From: Diploptera punctata
Lineage: Eukaryota > Arthropoda > Insecta > Blattodea > Blaberidae
Assembly (NCBI GenBank): GCA_030220185.1
Contig: JASPKZ010009674.1
Location: 81,712 to 145,711, forward strand
Reading direction: 5' to 3'
Length of the DNA stretch: 64,000 bases
Below the pieces are notes generated by a model. That model made no database searches and was not told the origin of the DNA. It saw only the letters and a list, made by a program, of their open reading frames with translations. A program made the translations under genes and the position numbers. The number at the start of each line of letters is the position of its first letter. The first letter of the stretch is position 1. Of the stretch, positions 12,301-24,300 are shown in pieces.

Positions 12301-15300
12301 CGTTCTCCAGCTTTTCCTGCATCTGGCGACTCTGGACCATTGCGCCCCTGCTCGTTCTTTGAAGACGTCAGCCCATCGTCGTCTTGGTCTTCTGCACTGT
12401 CTCTTGCCTGTGTACGGGTCCCACATGGTTGTTTTTATTGTCCACCTGTCGTCCTGTATTCTTGCGACGTGGCCTCCCCACTTCCATTTTTTCCTGATGG
12501 CTTGTTGTGCGGGATCAATTGTTGAGGATATCGCTTGAAGTGTTATATTCGAGATTCTGTCCTTCAGAGTTATGCCTAAGATTTTCCTCTCCATTTTCCT
12601 TTGGCATACTTGGAGTGTGTACTTCAGTTTGGCAGTAAGATTCCAAGTCTGGCAGCCATATAACAGTGTTGGAAGAACACAGGTTTGTAGTGTTTCCATT
12701 TTGAGTTTCCGGTTGAGTGACTTGTCCAGCAGTATAAATTTCAGTGACCAGAACGCCTTCCAGGCGAGAGCTATTCTTCTGCTTATTTCCTTCTCTACTT
12801 TCTGATGGAAGGAGAGTAGTTGTCCTAAGTATATGTACTGTTATTACTTTTAAATTAGTTCACGGCTCATTGCACATAGTTAGGCGAAAGCCATTGTACA
12901 AGCAAGGGAGGTTGTTAGTCGCATGAACAAATGTTTCAATTCAAAATAATATTTCACTAGTGCGGTCTCCTATTTTTCTGAGTTACCAGTATACAGTATG
13001 CTGAAAGTAAACTCCTACAGTCTATGTGATATTGTTAAACAGTTTACTGGAGATGGAATTCAGAGTGACGGATCTGTTATGAGGTGCATTCTTTATGATA
13101 TTTCAATAACAATTGAGAAAAACACCAATGCAATCGTGTTACACAGCATATAGGTTGTGCAAAACACGTGTAAAATAAAGAACTACAAAGCACTAATGGT
13201 GTAGTGTGACAACAGTTTATTGGCGAGGCGCTGGCTTATTCAAGTTCAATAAATAAAAATGAATATTTTTAATGATACAGCAAAGATATTTGTGGTATGT
13301 GGTATTCCTCTTTTCAAGCTTAACAACCCTATTATGAAAGCATATTTGGAGAAATATACTGGGCAGTCTGTCCCAGATGAGAGTACCTTATGAAAATCAT
13401 ATCTTCAACCTCTGCATGAAGAAAAAATGAAAACAGATCAGGCAAGTAGTAGGTGAAAATCCAGTATTTTATATTAGATGAAACCATTGATAGACAGTTG
13501 TGATATGTTCTAAACATTTAATTGTTAAATAATATCTGCTTTAACAGTTTTCTGGACTTGTGATTTCAATAACCTAATTTTCTGGGACTTGTCTTACGCA
13601 CAACATGAGTGAATTTTGTGTCATTTATTATTTGATGTAATTGGTTTTGCTACTCTTTAATGATTATTCACATGGGAAATTTGCACTTTTTATTTTTAAA
13701 ATTTACACGTTTTTCTGCTAAATTAAAGCACCTTTTTTGCACCTTTTTCACCAAAATTTTGCACCTAAAATTCCTAGCACTACTTATGACTAGAGTTCGG
13801 ATGTTAGGCACTTAAAAAATTCAAAATAGGCAGGCAAAAAGGCACTAAAAATCATTAATATAGGCACTAAAAATTCAAAATAGGCTCTTACAAAAAAGTG
13901 GGCAACAACATAACTTTCTACAGTATTATTTTAAGAATATAAACATATGCTATCAATAGCACGCAAAGATATCAGAGATGCTTTTGGAATTTGTTTTGCC
14001 TTTTTACAAAGAACAGAACTGTCACTTGAAAATATTTCCACAACAAATTCTTTCATGAAATTGGTTAGTTTGTCTTTTACTGTTGTCTGCTCCGTAGGTA
14101 TCTTAAAAAAACTGTTCTAAAAATTACAAAAAAAAGCCACATACACTTGCCGCACCACTTTGTCTTTGAAGCACCTGTCTGTGAATGAGGACTGCAGACT
14201 GAATTCTGTGTTACCAAGATCAAAAATAATATTGCCAGTCACCTAAAGGTTTCAGCACCAGGTGTGAGACAGAGAAAGAAAGCTTGAGCCATCTACCCTC
14301 TTTGTCACTCAGCAATGTTTGTATTTAAAAGAAGCAAAAAACTTTTCCAGTGGGACCAAAAAAGAAATGAGGAAATTATGGAAGAGTTGGTTGTAGAACC
14401 CATTCTTCACCATATACAAAACTACCAGAACTTTAAAGCCCATCTTCAACGAATGCCGTCTCATAGAATTCCAAAAGCCATACTTCGCTACTGCCCCCAA
14501 GGCAAAAGATCGCTGGGACGTCCAAAAAAGCGCTGGATGGAAAATTCCTCTTTGAGACCGTAACAGGCCACACGGCCTAATACTTGCATGGATGATGATG
14601 AAAGAACTTTTCTCCAAGCCTTAGAGCTGGAGCATAGTACAATAGTACATTAGGACATAGCATAGGGCTATTTCGCTTAACATGAATGCATGAGGTGGAA
14701 AAATACAATATTTACGTAACAGGAGTGCATTGAGGGGAAAACCATCTACCTGCTAGCTTATTGGGTTATTGCTGCCCTTGTCCTAAAATATTCTAAGGGA
14801 ATTTATAAAAAGAACACTTGAAAACTTCTATGAAATAATTTGTGCCATGAAGTTTGTCCATTTCAATTGATTTCATTAAAATACTGAGTTAATTTTGAGA
14901 AAAAAATTTCAAATAGGCATTTATAGGCAAAATGAACTTCATGGAAAAAACTCTAGGATTGTTGGTATGAACTTACATGAAGTCACTTTTACAATATCTA
15001 TAATAAACAACTATAGGCATTTTCCCCTAACATCTGGTCTCTAGTAATGACCATATGTTACTTATACTGACGGGATGATCATCTGTCTCTCTAAATGGCA
15101 TATATAGATGTGAGGCCTAAGAAACTTCTAGGCTTGTTGCACCAATGGAGGTTTATGTTGTCTATCACAACATAATCATATGGGATGCACTCTGTCAGAA
15201 ATATGAGATCCATGACCTTTGTAACATTTGGCTAAAATTTTGCTTTCTTGACTTTAGAATCAGTGAATGTTTCATTGTGAATTTGTGATTTGACTAGCGC

Positions 15301-18300
15301 TTGTTCCTTAGTATCCAACCTGGTGTTACAGTGGACATGAGTAGGTCGGATTGTGATACGAGTAAACTTGTAATATATTAAATTAATGTTGGGAAGTAAA
15401 CAGTATGAGGTATAAATTATATTTGAAGAGAAAAATTTTCGCCTAAACCGAGACTTAAACCCGGGACCTTTGGCTTTCTGGACCAAATGCTTTACCAACT
15501 GAGCTACCAAAGTGAGTTGCGATCTAGATGCAAATTTTTCTCTTTATACGTTGTAATTCCCTCATGCCAAATGCTTTGTAACCGTTGCTTCTATCTTTGC
15601 ATATGGCGGCCTCTTAGTTAAGAAGACATTAATTGGGAATTTAACACTACTTTATAAAGCCAGTAGGGCTTCTATTGAGGTTTTTATTATTAATTTATCC
15701 TTCAGTGAAAAGTGTTAAATTAATAATAAAAACATTACGAGGTATAATCATTGAATTTCACCGGAGGACATTTTTTGACAAGTCACCTCATAAACGATTT
15801 TATTATTAATTTAACACTTCTCATTGAAGGATAAATTATATTTGAAGAGAAAAATTTTCGCCTAGACCGGGACTCGAACCCGGGACCCTTGGCTTTCCGG
15901 GCCAAGTGCTCTACCAACTGAGCTACCGAGGCGAGTTACGATCTAGACGCAATTTTTTCTCTTATGTACGTTGTAATTCCCTCGCGCCAAATGCTTGAAA
16001 CCATAGCTTCTATCTTTGCAAATGGCAGCTTCTTAGTTAAGAAGACATTTATTTGGAATTTAACACTACTTTATAGCCAGTAGGGCTTCTATTGACGATT
16101 TTATTATTAATTTAACACTTCTCATTGAAGGATAAATTATATTGAAGAGAAATTTTTTTTTTCGCCTAGACCGAGACTCGAACCCGGGACCCTTGGCTTT
16201 CCGGGCCAAGTGCTCTACCAACTGAGCTACCGAGGCGAGTTACGATCTAGACGCAAATTTTTCTCTTATGTACGTTGTAATTCCCTCGCGCCAAATGCTT
16301 GAAACAATAGCTTCTATCTTTGCAAATGGCAGCTTCTTAGTTAAGAAGACATTTATTTGGAATTTAACACTACTTTATAGCCAGTAGGGCTTCTATTGAC
16401 GATTTTATTATTAATTTAACACTTCTCATTGAAGGATAAATTATATTTGAAGAGAAAAATTTTCGCCTAGACCGGGACTCGAACCCGGGACCCTTGGCTT
16501 TCCAGGCCAAGTGCTCTACCAACTGAGCTACCGAGGCGAGTTACGATCTAGACGCAAATTTTTCTTATGTACGTTGTAATTCTCTCGCGCCAAATGCTTG
16601 AAACCATAGCTTCTATCTTTGCAAATGGCGGCTTCTTAGTTAAGAAGACATTTATTGGGAATTTAACACTACTTTATAGCCAGTAGGGCTTCTATTGACG
16701 ATTTTATTATTAATTTAACACTTCTCATTGAAGGATAAATTATATTTGAAGAGAAAAATTTTCGCCTAGACCGGGACTCGAACCCGGGACCCTTGGCTTT
16801 CCGGGCCAAGTGCTCTACCAACTGAGCTACCGAGGCGAGTTACGATCTAGACGCAAATTTTTCTCTTATGTACGTTGTAATTCCCTCGCGCCAAATGCTT
16901 GAAACCATAGCTTCTATCTTTGCAAATGGCGGCTTCTTAGTTAAGAAGACATTTATTGGGAATTTAACACTACTTTATAGCTTCTATTGACGATTTTATT
17001 ATTAATTTAACACTTCTCATTGAAGGATAAATTATATTTGAAGAGAAAATTTTCGCCTAGACCGGGACTCGAACCCGGGACCCTTGGCTTTCCGGGCCAA
17101 GTGCTCTACCAACTGAGCTACCGAGGCGAGTTACGATTCCCAATAAATGTCTTCTTAACTAAGAAGCCGCCATTTGCAAAGATAGAAGCTATGGTTTCAA
17201 GCGTTTGGCGCGAGGGAATTACAACGTACATAAGTGAAAAATTTGCGTCTAGATCGTAACTCGCCTCGGTAGCTCTGTTGGTAGAGCACTTGGCCCGGAA
17301 AGCCAAGGGTCCCGGGTTCGAGTCCCGGTCTAGGTGAAAATTTTTCTCTTCAAATATAATTTATCCTTCAATGAGAAGTGTTTAAATTAATAATAAAATC
17401 ATCAATAGAAGCCCTACTGGCTATAAAGTAGTGTTAAATTCCCAATAAATGTCTTCTTAACTAAGAAGCCGCCATTTGCAAAGATAGAAGCTATGGTTTC
17501 AAGCATTTGGCGCCAGGGAATTACAACGTACATAAGAGAAAAATTTGCGTCTAGATCGTAACTCGCCTCGGTAGCTCAGTTGGTAGAGCACTTGGCCCGG
17601 AAAGCCAAGGGTCCCGGGTTCGAGTCCCGGTCTAGGCGAAAATTTTTCTCTTCAAATATCACCTCATAAATTTCATGATACTGCACAGTTTCAAACATAT
17701 TCACATCCATCATCAGACTGATGAAATTCTTTGACTTTGATGATGACAAAAGAAGAGTTGACAGCCAAAGAATTTCATGTCGGAGTTATGGCTGATGGAT
17801 GGACGTGATTAAAAACACAGATCAATAAAATTAAGCTAATAATAAATATTATAAATAATTCCAACATAAATAAAAAGGTATTAACATTAATGAGATCTAA
17901 TAATTTAAATAATATATTGGTCTCGTAAACAAAAAATTAGACACCCTTTTAAAACTTCAAAGAGAAAATGTAGGTAGGGATGAGCTTATTTATATGTTTT
18001 ATAAGTAATTAACATGTTAAATATTCATCATCATCATCATCATCATAGTACATTCACGAATTTAGGCCATTTGTTGATCTGTTTCGGCCTCAAGAGAAAC
18101 ACCATCCAGAAGTCTTTTGAGTGGACGTCCTGGTCTTCTTCTTCCTGCAGGTTGATATCTTAACATTAGTTTGGGTATTTTCTGTGTGTTAAATATTATG
18201 AATTTAAAATTGGTTATTAACCTAAGTATGTTAAAATTTCTTGATTACATTTGAAACTGTGCAGTATCATGAAAAACGTTAAATTTATGGAGCGAGTTGT

Positions 18301-21300
18301 CAAAAAATGTTCTCCGTTGAATTTCAAACTTGCAATACTTCCTACATCTGTGGTTAGCAAGATGTAAAGGCCCATTGCTGACCATTCTTGGTCTGTTCAT
18401 GTCCCATGCTGTCTTTGGCTGTTAACCATAGAATGTGGTGTGTCTGTGAAAGTATCACAAGTTTAACCATATCACGAGGTGACTTGAGTTTACACTAATG
18501 AGCTTATTTTACTTTTATGTAAACTATTTGCCATGCATTGCTGCATCTACAAATCTATGCTGGCTACAGTAAACTTCATATATCTGCTTCTCTATTCCAT
18601 CTAAATATGCAGCATGAAAGGCACTCACAGCACTGTCTAGCAACCTGTTGGGAGTCTTTGAATTCCAGAGTGCTTCAAGGGCTAAATGAAAAGTAGGAGG
18701 AAGACTCCTGTAATTCTAGAAGGCTTAGTTATCAGAGAAGATATATCTCCTCCCATGTCTACTACCTTCTGCCACACATGTGGAAGACATATTCCATTAA
18801 CATGTCCATCTCTGTTAATGCCCCAATGTGACCCATACAGCATTTTAAGAATGACATTTCATGTAGCATACCATTATTCAATCTCAATATGGCTGTAACA
18901 TGTTAATTATTAAAACGTAGAACTTTTTTTGAAGATTCAAAAATGTTTGGAGGACATATCATCCTAATTTTAAATCATTAGGAAGTATAAACATTATGAG
19001 GTTTAATTTTATAATTGAGTTCGTATTTTTTAACATTCTTACCTCATATGTCCAACTAAACAATCATGTGAGGTAAGAGTGTTAAAAAATACAAACTCAA
19101 TTATTATATCATCCTAATGTTGGTTATCAAGGATTTAGCTCACAGAATCAGTAATCTCATCTAGCACATGTTTTATTTTTAAGAAAATTCACAAATCATG
19201 TTGGTTCTTCAATTTCAAATGATGGAATTTAAATGAAAAATGTTCCCTTTTGTTTAACAGTTGTACTGGAATATCATCTGAAACCCACATGGGATTGGCT
19301 GCTAACAGTAATGGATTCAACAGAAGCGCAACTTCGATTTGGTGCTTCTTTGACACATTCATCGGATCCAACACATCCAGGCCATCCTCTTCATCAAACA
19401 GCTGGGCTTGGTTTAGGTGTTGGTGGTGGTCTTGGAGGACTTCTAGGGTCAGCTGCACTCTCTCTCTCGGTATTGGGAGGAGGTTCAGGAACATCAGGGA
19501 ATTCATCTGGAGCTGGAGGCACTCGAAGTTCTGGACATAGAGCTGTTTCATCAAATTCTACTGCTACAACAACAAGCACAAGAATTGTTGGTTTTGCAAC
19601 TGGTGGTGTGGATGCTCCAAGAACTGCACGAGAAAGAGAAGGTAATATTAATATGATTATATTCTTCTTCTTCTTCCTTCCAAGTATTAGGCCAAGGCCT
19701 GTTACGATCCTATAGAAAATTTTCCCTCCAGCATTCTTCTGGGAAATTCTCATATAAGACTTGAAAGCATAATAACAGTCCCTTCAATGGTTGCTGGCCA
19801 AAGAAAGGCAAGACTAGTGATGGGGCTGCCATCTTATAGCCTCTGGTCAGGCTTTTCTGGAGAATAAAAGAAAATAAAGGAAAGAAGAAATGGAAGAAAG
19901 GAAAGACTCCCTAGTCCTTGGATGTCCTAATAACGTCGGGGTCGAAAAAACAAGAGTTAACCAAGGAAGGTTAGATAGTAAAGTTAAAAGTGTCTGGTAT
20001 AAGTAAATGGAAGAAAGGAAGGAGTACCAGATCGGTTAAAGATAAAAGTAAGGAGCAAAACACAAGTAAGTGGAAGCAATGTTTTGCTCAGCTTGGGCAC
20101 CTTGTGGTCGCCATCCACATATCCCCTAGATGGGGACCCCTGAGGGATATGATTATATTAATAAGTAATATTAACTAATATGAGAGATAAATTGCAAAAT
20201 CTTTTAATATATAAAGGAAGTGACACTTTGAGGTTTATTTTAATTAATATGAGTTAGAATATTCACGACTCACCTCATATACTTAAAATTTCTTAAAGAC
20301 CAAGGTTTCACTGTTGTTACACATCATTATCAGTTGGAAACAATTGATAGTGATGCATAATGCATTGAAACCTTGGTCTTCAAGAAATCCACAAATATGA
20401 GATGAGTTGTGAATATTCCAACTCATATTAATTCCAAAATCTTTATTTGATTGATCTGAATGTTTTGATGTTATATTAATATTTTCGAGTCCTGGACAAA
20501 ATTTTATTTTAGAAAGAAAAATTAACACCCAAACTCCAGATCTCTGCCTATATGTACCAGCATAATAACCGTAACATCATTTGAGTTCAGATACAGACAT
20601 TAACAATTCTTTCCGCTTATACAATTCTCTATTGACCTTCAGACAAGAATTGCATAAGAGGAATGAATTGTTGAAGTTCGTATCGGAGCTCAAATGGTGT
20701 AAGGGTTATCATGCTGGTGCACAAAATCAGAGTTTCGGACTTTGAGAGTTAATTTTTCTTTCTAAAATAAAAAAATACTGTAATGTTATCTTTTAAAAAT
20801 TAAACATTAAAATATTCTGTAAGCATTAAAAATTTTGGGAACTACTTTATAGTATAACTATTAGTCTGTCTTATTAGCAGGCTCCAGAATTTTATGGCAT
20901 AAAAAGTTTAAAAATTACCCCTAAAATGATAAGGAAAACGCTGTAAAACGATCTGAAAACTTTAAAAAAAGACCCAAAATGTGAAATGTATTTTCCTATA
21001 GTTAGGTTGCTTTCTTTTTTATTGATGATCTGGATACCACATAAATGTTTTTCGCAACTGGCATGTTGTTTATTGAATGGTAAGTTATTTTTATCTGCAG
21101 TCACTTTTGCTTTACAGAGTTTGCAGAAAAGAATTTCCCCATCTGTAGAAAAAATATCTGGGAATTCAGAAAAAAAGTTTTCTCGGGCAACTCCAGGAAA
21201 ACCTCTTTATCAACTGGCAAGTTGTCCCCTGATGCAGCGCAAAGCTCAAACTTTCATTTGTGGCAACCCTCTGGTACTCTGTCGCACAGTGGTCAGCATC

Positions 21301-24300
21301 GTTTCTATATCAATGAGCACTTGGCAGGACTATTCATGGGTCCGTCCATCGGCAGTGAGGCCCTTGTTCCAGTGATTCACAGCATTCACTATGAAACTAG
21401 TTCTAAAGACAATTTAACACCAGCCCATTTTAGTTTTTCTGTTCCCGTGGTGACCTACAGTTGCAGTCCTGCCTCAGAGTTGGGTTTCCCCACAGTTCCA
21501 GCAGGCCGGTCTTTCATGTCTACAATGCTTGTTTGGTAATCATTAGAGCGCGGAATTTTATGAAATTTCATGTTTTAAACTATTTGTCAGAGAGCGCTGA
21601 GACTAAGTATCTTTACATTTCATGATATGTAGAATCAAATAAGACCAACAAAAAACTTCATATTTCATAATTATTTTAGCAAAATGTTCATATTTTAGTG
21701 AAAATTTCATACTCCTTCATATTTTTCAACTTTCAAATTCCCGTACTTTTTTTTTCAATAGAAGTTCTAGGAATTCATTAAAATATTTCTTGAAATAAAT
21801 GTATTTATGTAATTTTTGACAGTGTAACGTGGTAGACAAGTGAAAATTCTTCAGTATTCCTTCTGAACAAGATAGATAGATTTTATAAAAGCAAATAATT
21901 AGATGAGGAGTCACAGAGTGACAGTGTTAGATGGAGGTTTCTGTCCTAAACTCGATCCCCAGACAAGAACATGAGCCTAGATGAATAAGGAAAAGAATGT
22001 TGGAATATTCTATAGTCAGGTAAAATAGCTGTCACTCGTTATTGTTACCTGAGAGCAGTCCTTACTTTCTGAACAGATTACAGCATTTAAATATAGGTAA
22101 CTTGAAGCAGTAAAGTAAAGTAATCCCACTAAAGGCCTCAAGAGGTCCTTGGGGTAGTAGGAGGATAAGGCTACCACTTTTTCTGGACAATCGGCACTTG
22201 ATGTCAGCCCTGCATGACGGCCGCCTGTACCCCCAGAACAAGCGTCTGGTACTCATTTCCGTTTAAAGTGGTTTGTGAAATTAGTAAAGTTCATGTAGGT
22301 AAGGACATCAAACTATCGAATATAGCATGATACAAGTATGCTGCCTTAACATTGTGTGATGTTGAGCATAATTTTTCATCGTGCAAAACAATTTTGACCA
22401 ACAGGCCTTATAGTTTACTATCAGAAAATATAGAAAAAAACTTCTGTGTATTACAAACAGAATTGACAATTGGATTGTTCAGAACACAATTAGACAAAGA
22501 TTATGGACCTGTTAGACCCATTTCATGAAAAAAAAAATGTTAGAATAATTCTTAACTACATTTCACCATGTTCGAAGTTCAATATTAAATGTAACATTAA
22601 TTGCAAAGAGAGTACTGAAACAATACCTGGAATCAATTATGGACTAATAACTTTTAATATCTTGTTTCTCCAAATATGACATCCGGAATGTTTTACTTGT
22701 ATTTTAAATCGTCCAATTTAATGTTATTGTTACACTTGCATCTCCAGGAATTTAATATCTTTATGCAATGTAAAAACAGCAATAATCCAAACTATACCCG
22801 TTCTAAACTTTGTTAGTGCTATATTTCATGGAAACCTGCTTGTTTTGGTTACAATTTTTTCTTTCTTGTATATGTTTGGATTTCATAATTAAATATCATT
22901 CAGTACATTAATTAATTGCATTATATATAACCTCTCGGTTTTTATTTATGAAGGTAAAGTGATTCCACTACAGTCTTGGGAGGCCTTTGGGGGTAGTGGC
23001 ATGTTGAAGCTCCCATCTTTCTAGACAATAGACACGAGATGTCTGCCGGATTGTCGGATCTACCTTATGGCCGCATTTGTGCCCAGAACATGCATCTAGT
23101 ACTCCACCAGGCTAAATAAATAAATAAATAAATAAACTTCCATTAGGATCTGAGACCCCAAGTCCACAATGCCACCAGAAGGTCTGGTCCAGCTAAAAAT
23201 CTTGACAATATCGAGACTCGAACCCACGACTTTCCTGTTTGTACCACGTTTCCTTATACAACTACACTATGGCGTGATCCATTAAAATTGTTTCAGATCA
23301 TGAATATATTTTATATTGGGTCAGAATTAATAAAAAAGCTAATTAAAATTGAAATACAGTGAATATCTTGATTTCTTGAGCTATAAATAAGTTATGTTTG
23401 TCTCATTTATGTGCTGGTATGTACACTTATAAGTTATAGTGGGCCTATGTATATAAATATATGTAAAAAGTTTAGAAAATAGTAGCTTCATAATATTTTT
23501 GCGTTATAATTTTCATATTTTTCATATTTTGTCTTTATGATTTCATATTTTCGTGTAGTTATTTTCTTCATATAATTCCTCGCTCTAGTAATAAGTATTG
23601 CCACTCAACAAATACTGCAGTCACTTGTTGCATTCATAAGTGTTGCCTGATTGAGGTAATGTGTTATTTTCGTGGTCACCTCCAGGCACAAAGCAGCATT
23701 CAGGCCACTGTTGATGGTACAATATTCTGCCAGTAACAGATGTTTTACATCCCAGTCTCTTTTGTCACATACAAAGTGGGTGCTGGCTGTCGCATTCTTT
23801 GGTCCACTAAATGATTTTTAGAATGAATTAGCATTTCTCAATTTTTTCTCACTGCTACCAGTTATTTGTAGCTTCTGCTTCCCTAATCACCATCAACTTT
23901 GATTAGCACATAACATCTCCGAGGATCAGTAACTTCATATCACATTATTCAATGTAATTTGACTTATTAATAGCATTCATTTTAACATGTGTACAAAAAT
24001 TCTATAGAGATAGAATAAGGAATGACAAAATCAGGGAGACATTAAGTGTAAAAAAATTAACAACAGACGTAGAAAAAAGTAGACTGAAATGGTTTGAATA
24101 TTTAAAAACAATGGAAAGGGAAAGACTACCACAAAGACTATTAAATCTCAAGATACAAAGAAAATGACCATGAGAAAGATGGATTAATCAAGTGAAGAAA
24201 AGTCTACAAGAAAGAGGATACGACTGGGAATAACTAAAAAGAAGCAAAGCGTGGTAAGATAGAGATTGTTGGAGACATATTTGGAATCAACCTTCCAAAA

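Larger units (their letters stand above)
21544..23587 (+). mobile_element. hAT-like element with TIRs and C-terminal transposase remnant
   Basis: Ends TAGAGCGCGGAATTTTATGA and, as complement, TAGAGCGAGGAATTATATGA. Flanks GTAATCAT and GTAATAAG are similar 8-mers. At about 22350-22480 the plus strand reads [20 protein letters not shown] then [12 protein letters not shown], the hAT C-terminal block. Two SINE-D copies are inserted inside. Confidence 0.75.

Noticed and set aside
12289..12926. Plus-strand frames opposite the LINE
   Set aside because: They mirror the minus-strand RT coding sequence.
15411..17658. Functional tRNA gene cluster
   Set aside because: The heads have good D and T arms, but the anticodon stem is too long, position 33 is not U, the acceptor stem has a mismatch, and all sit inside 300-bp repeated units. 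They are SINE heads.
19233..19753. Several overlapping frames on both strands at the UBR5 exon
   Set aside because: Only the plus frame with [11 protein letters not shown] is real; the others are shadows of its low-complexity linker.
21150..21540. An extra UBR5 exon
   Set aside because: Exons 19261-19641 and 25058-25284 join in phase and sequence without it.
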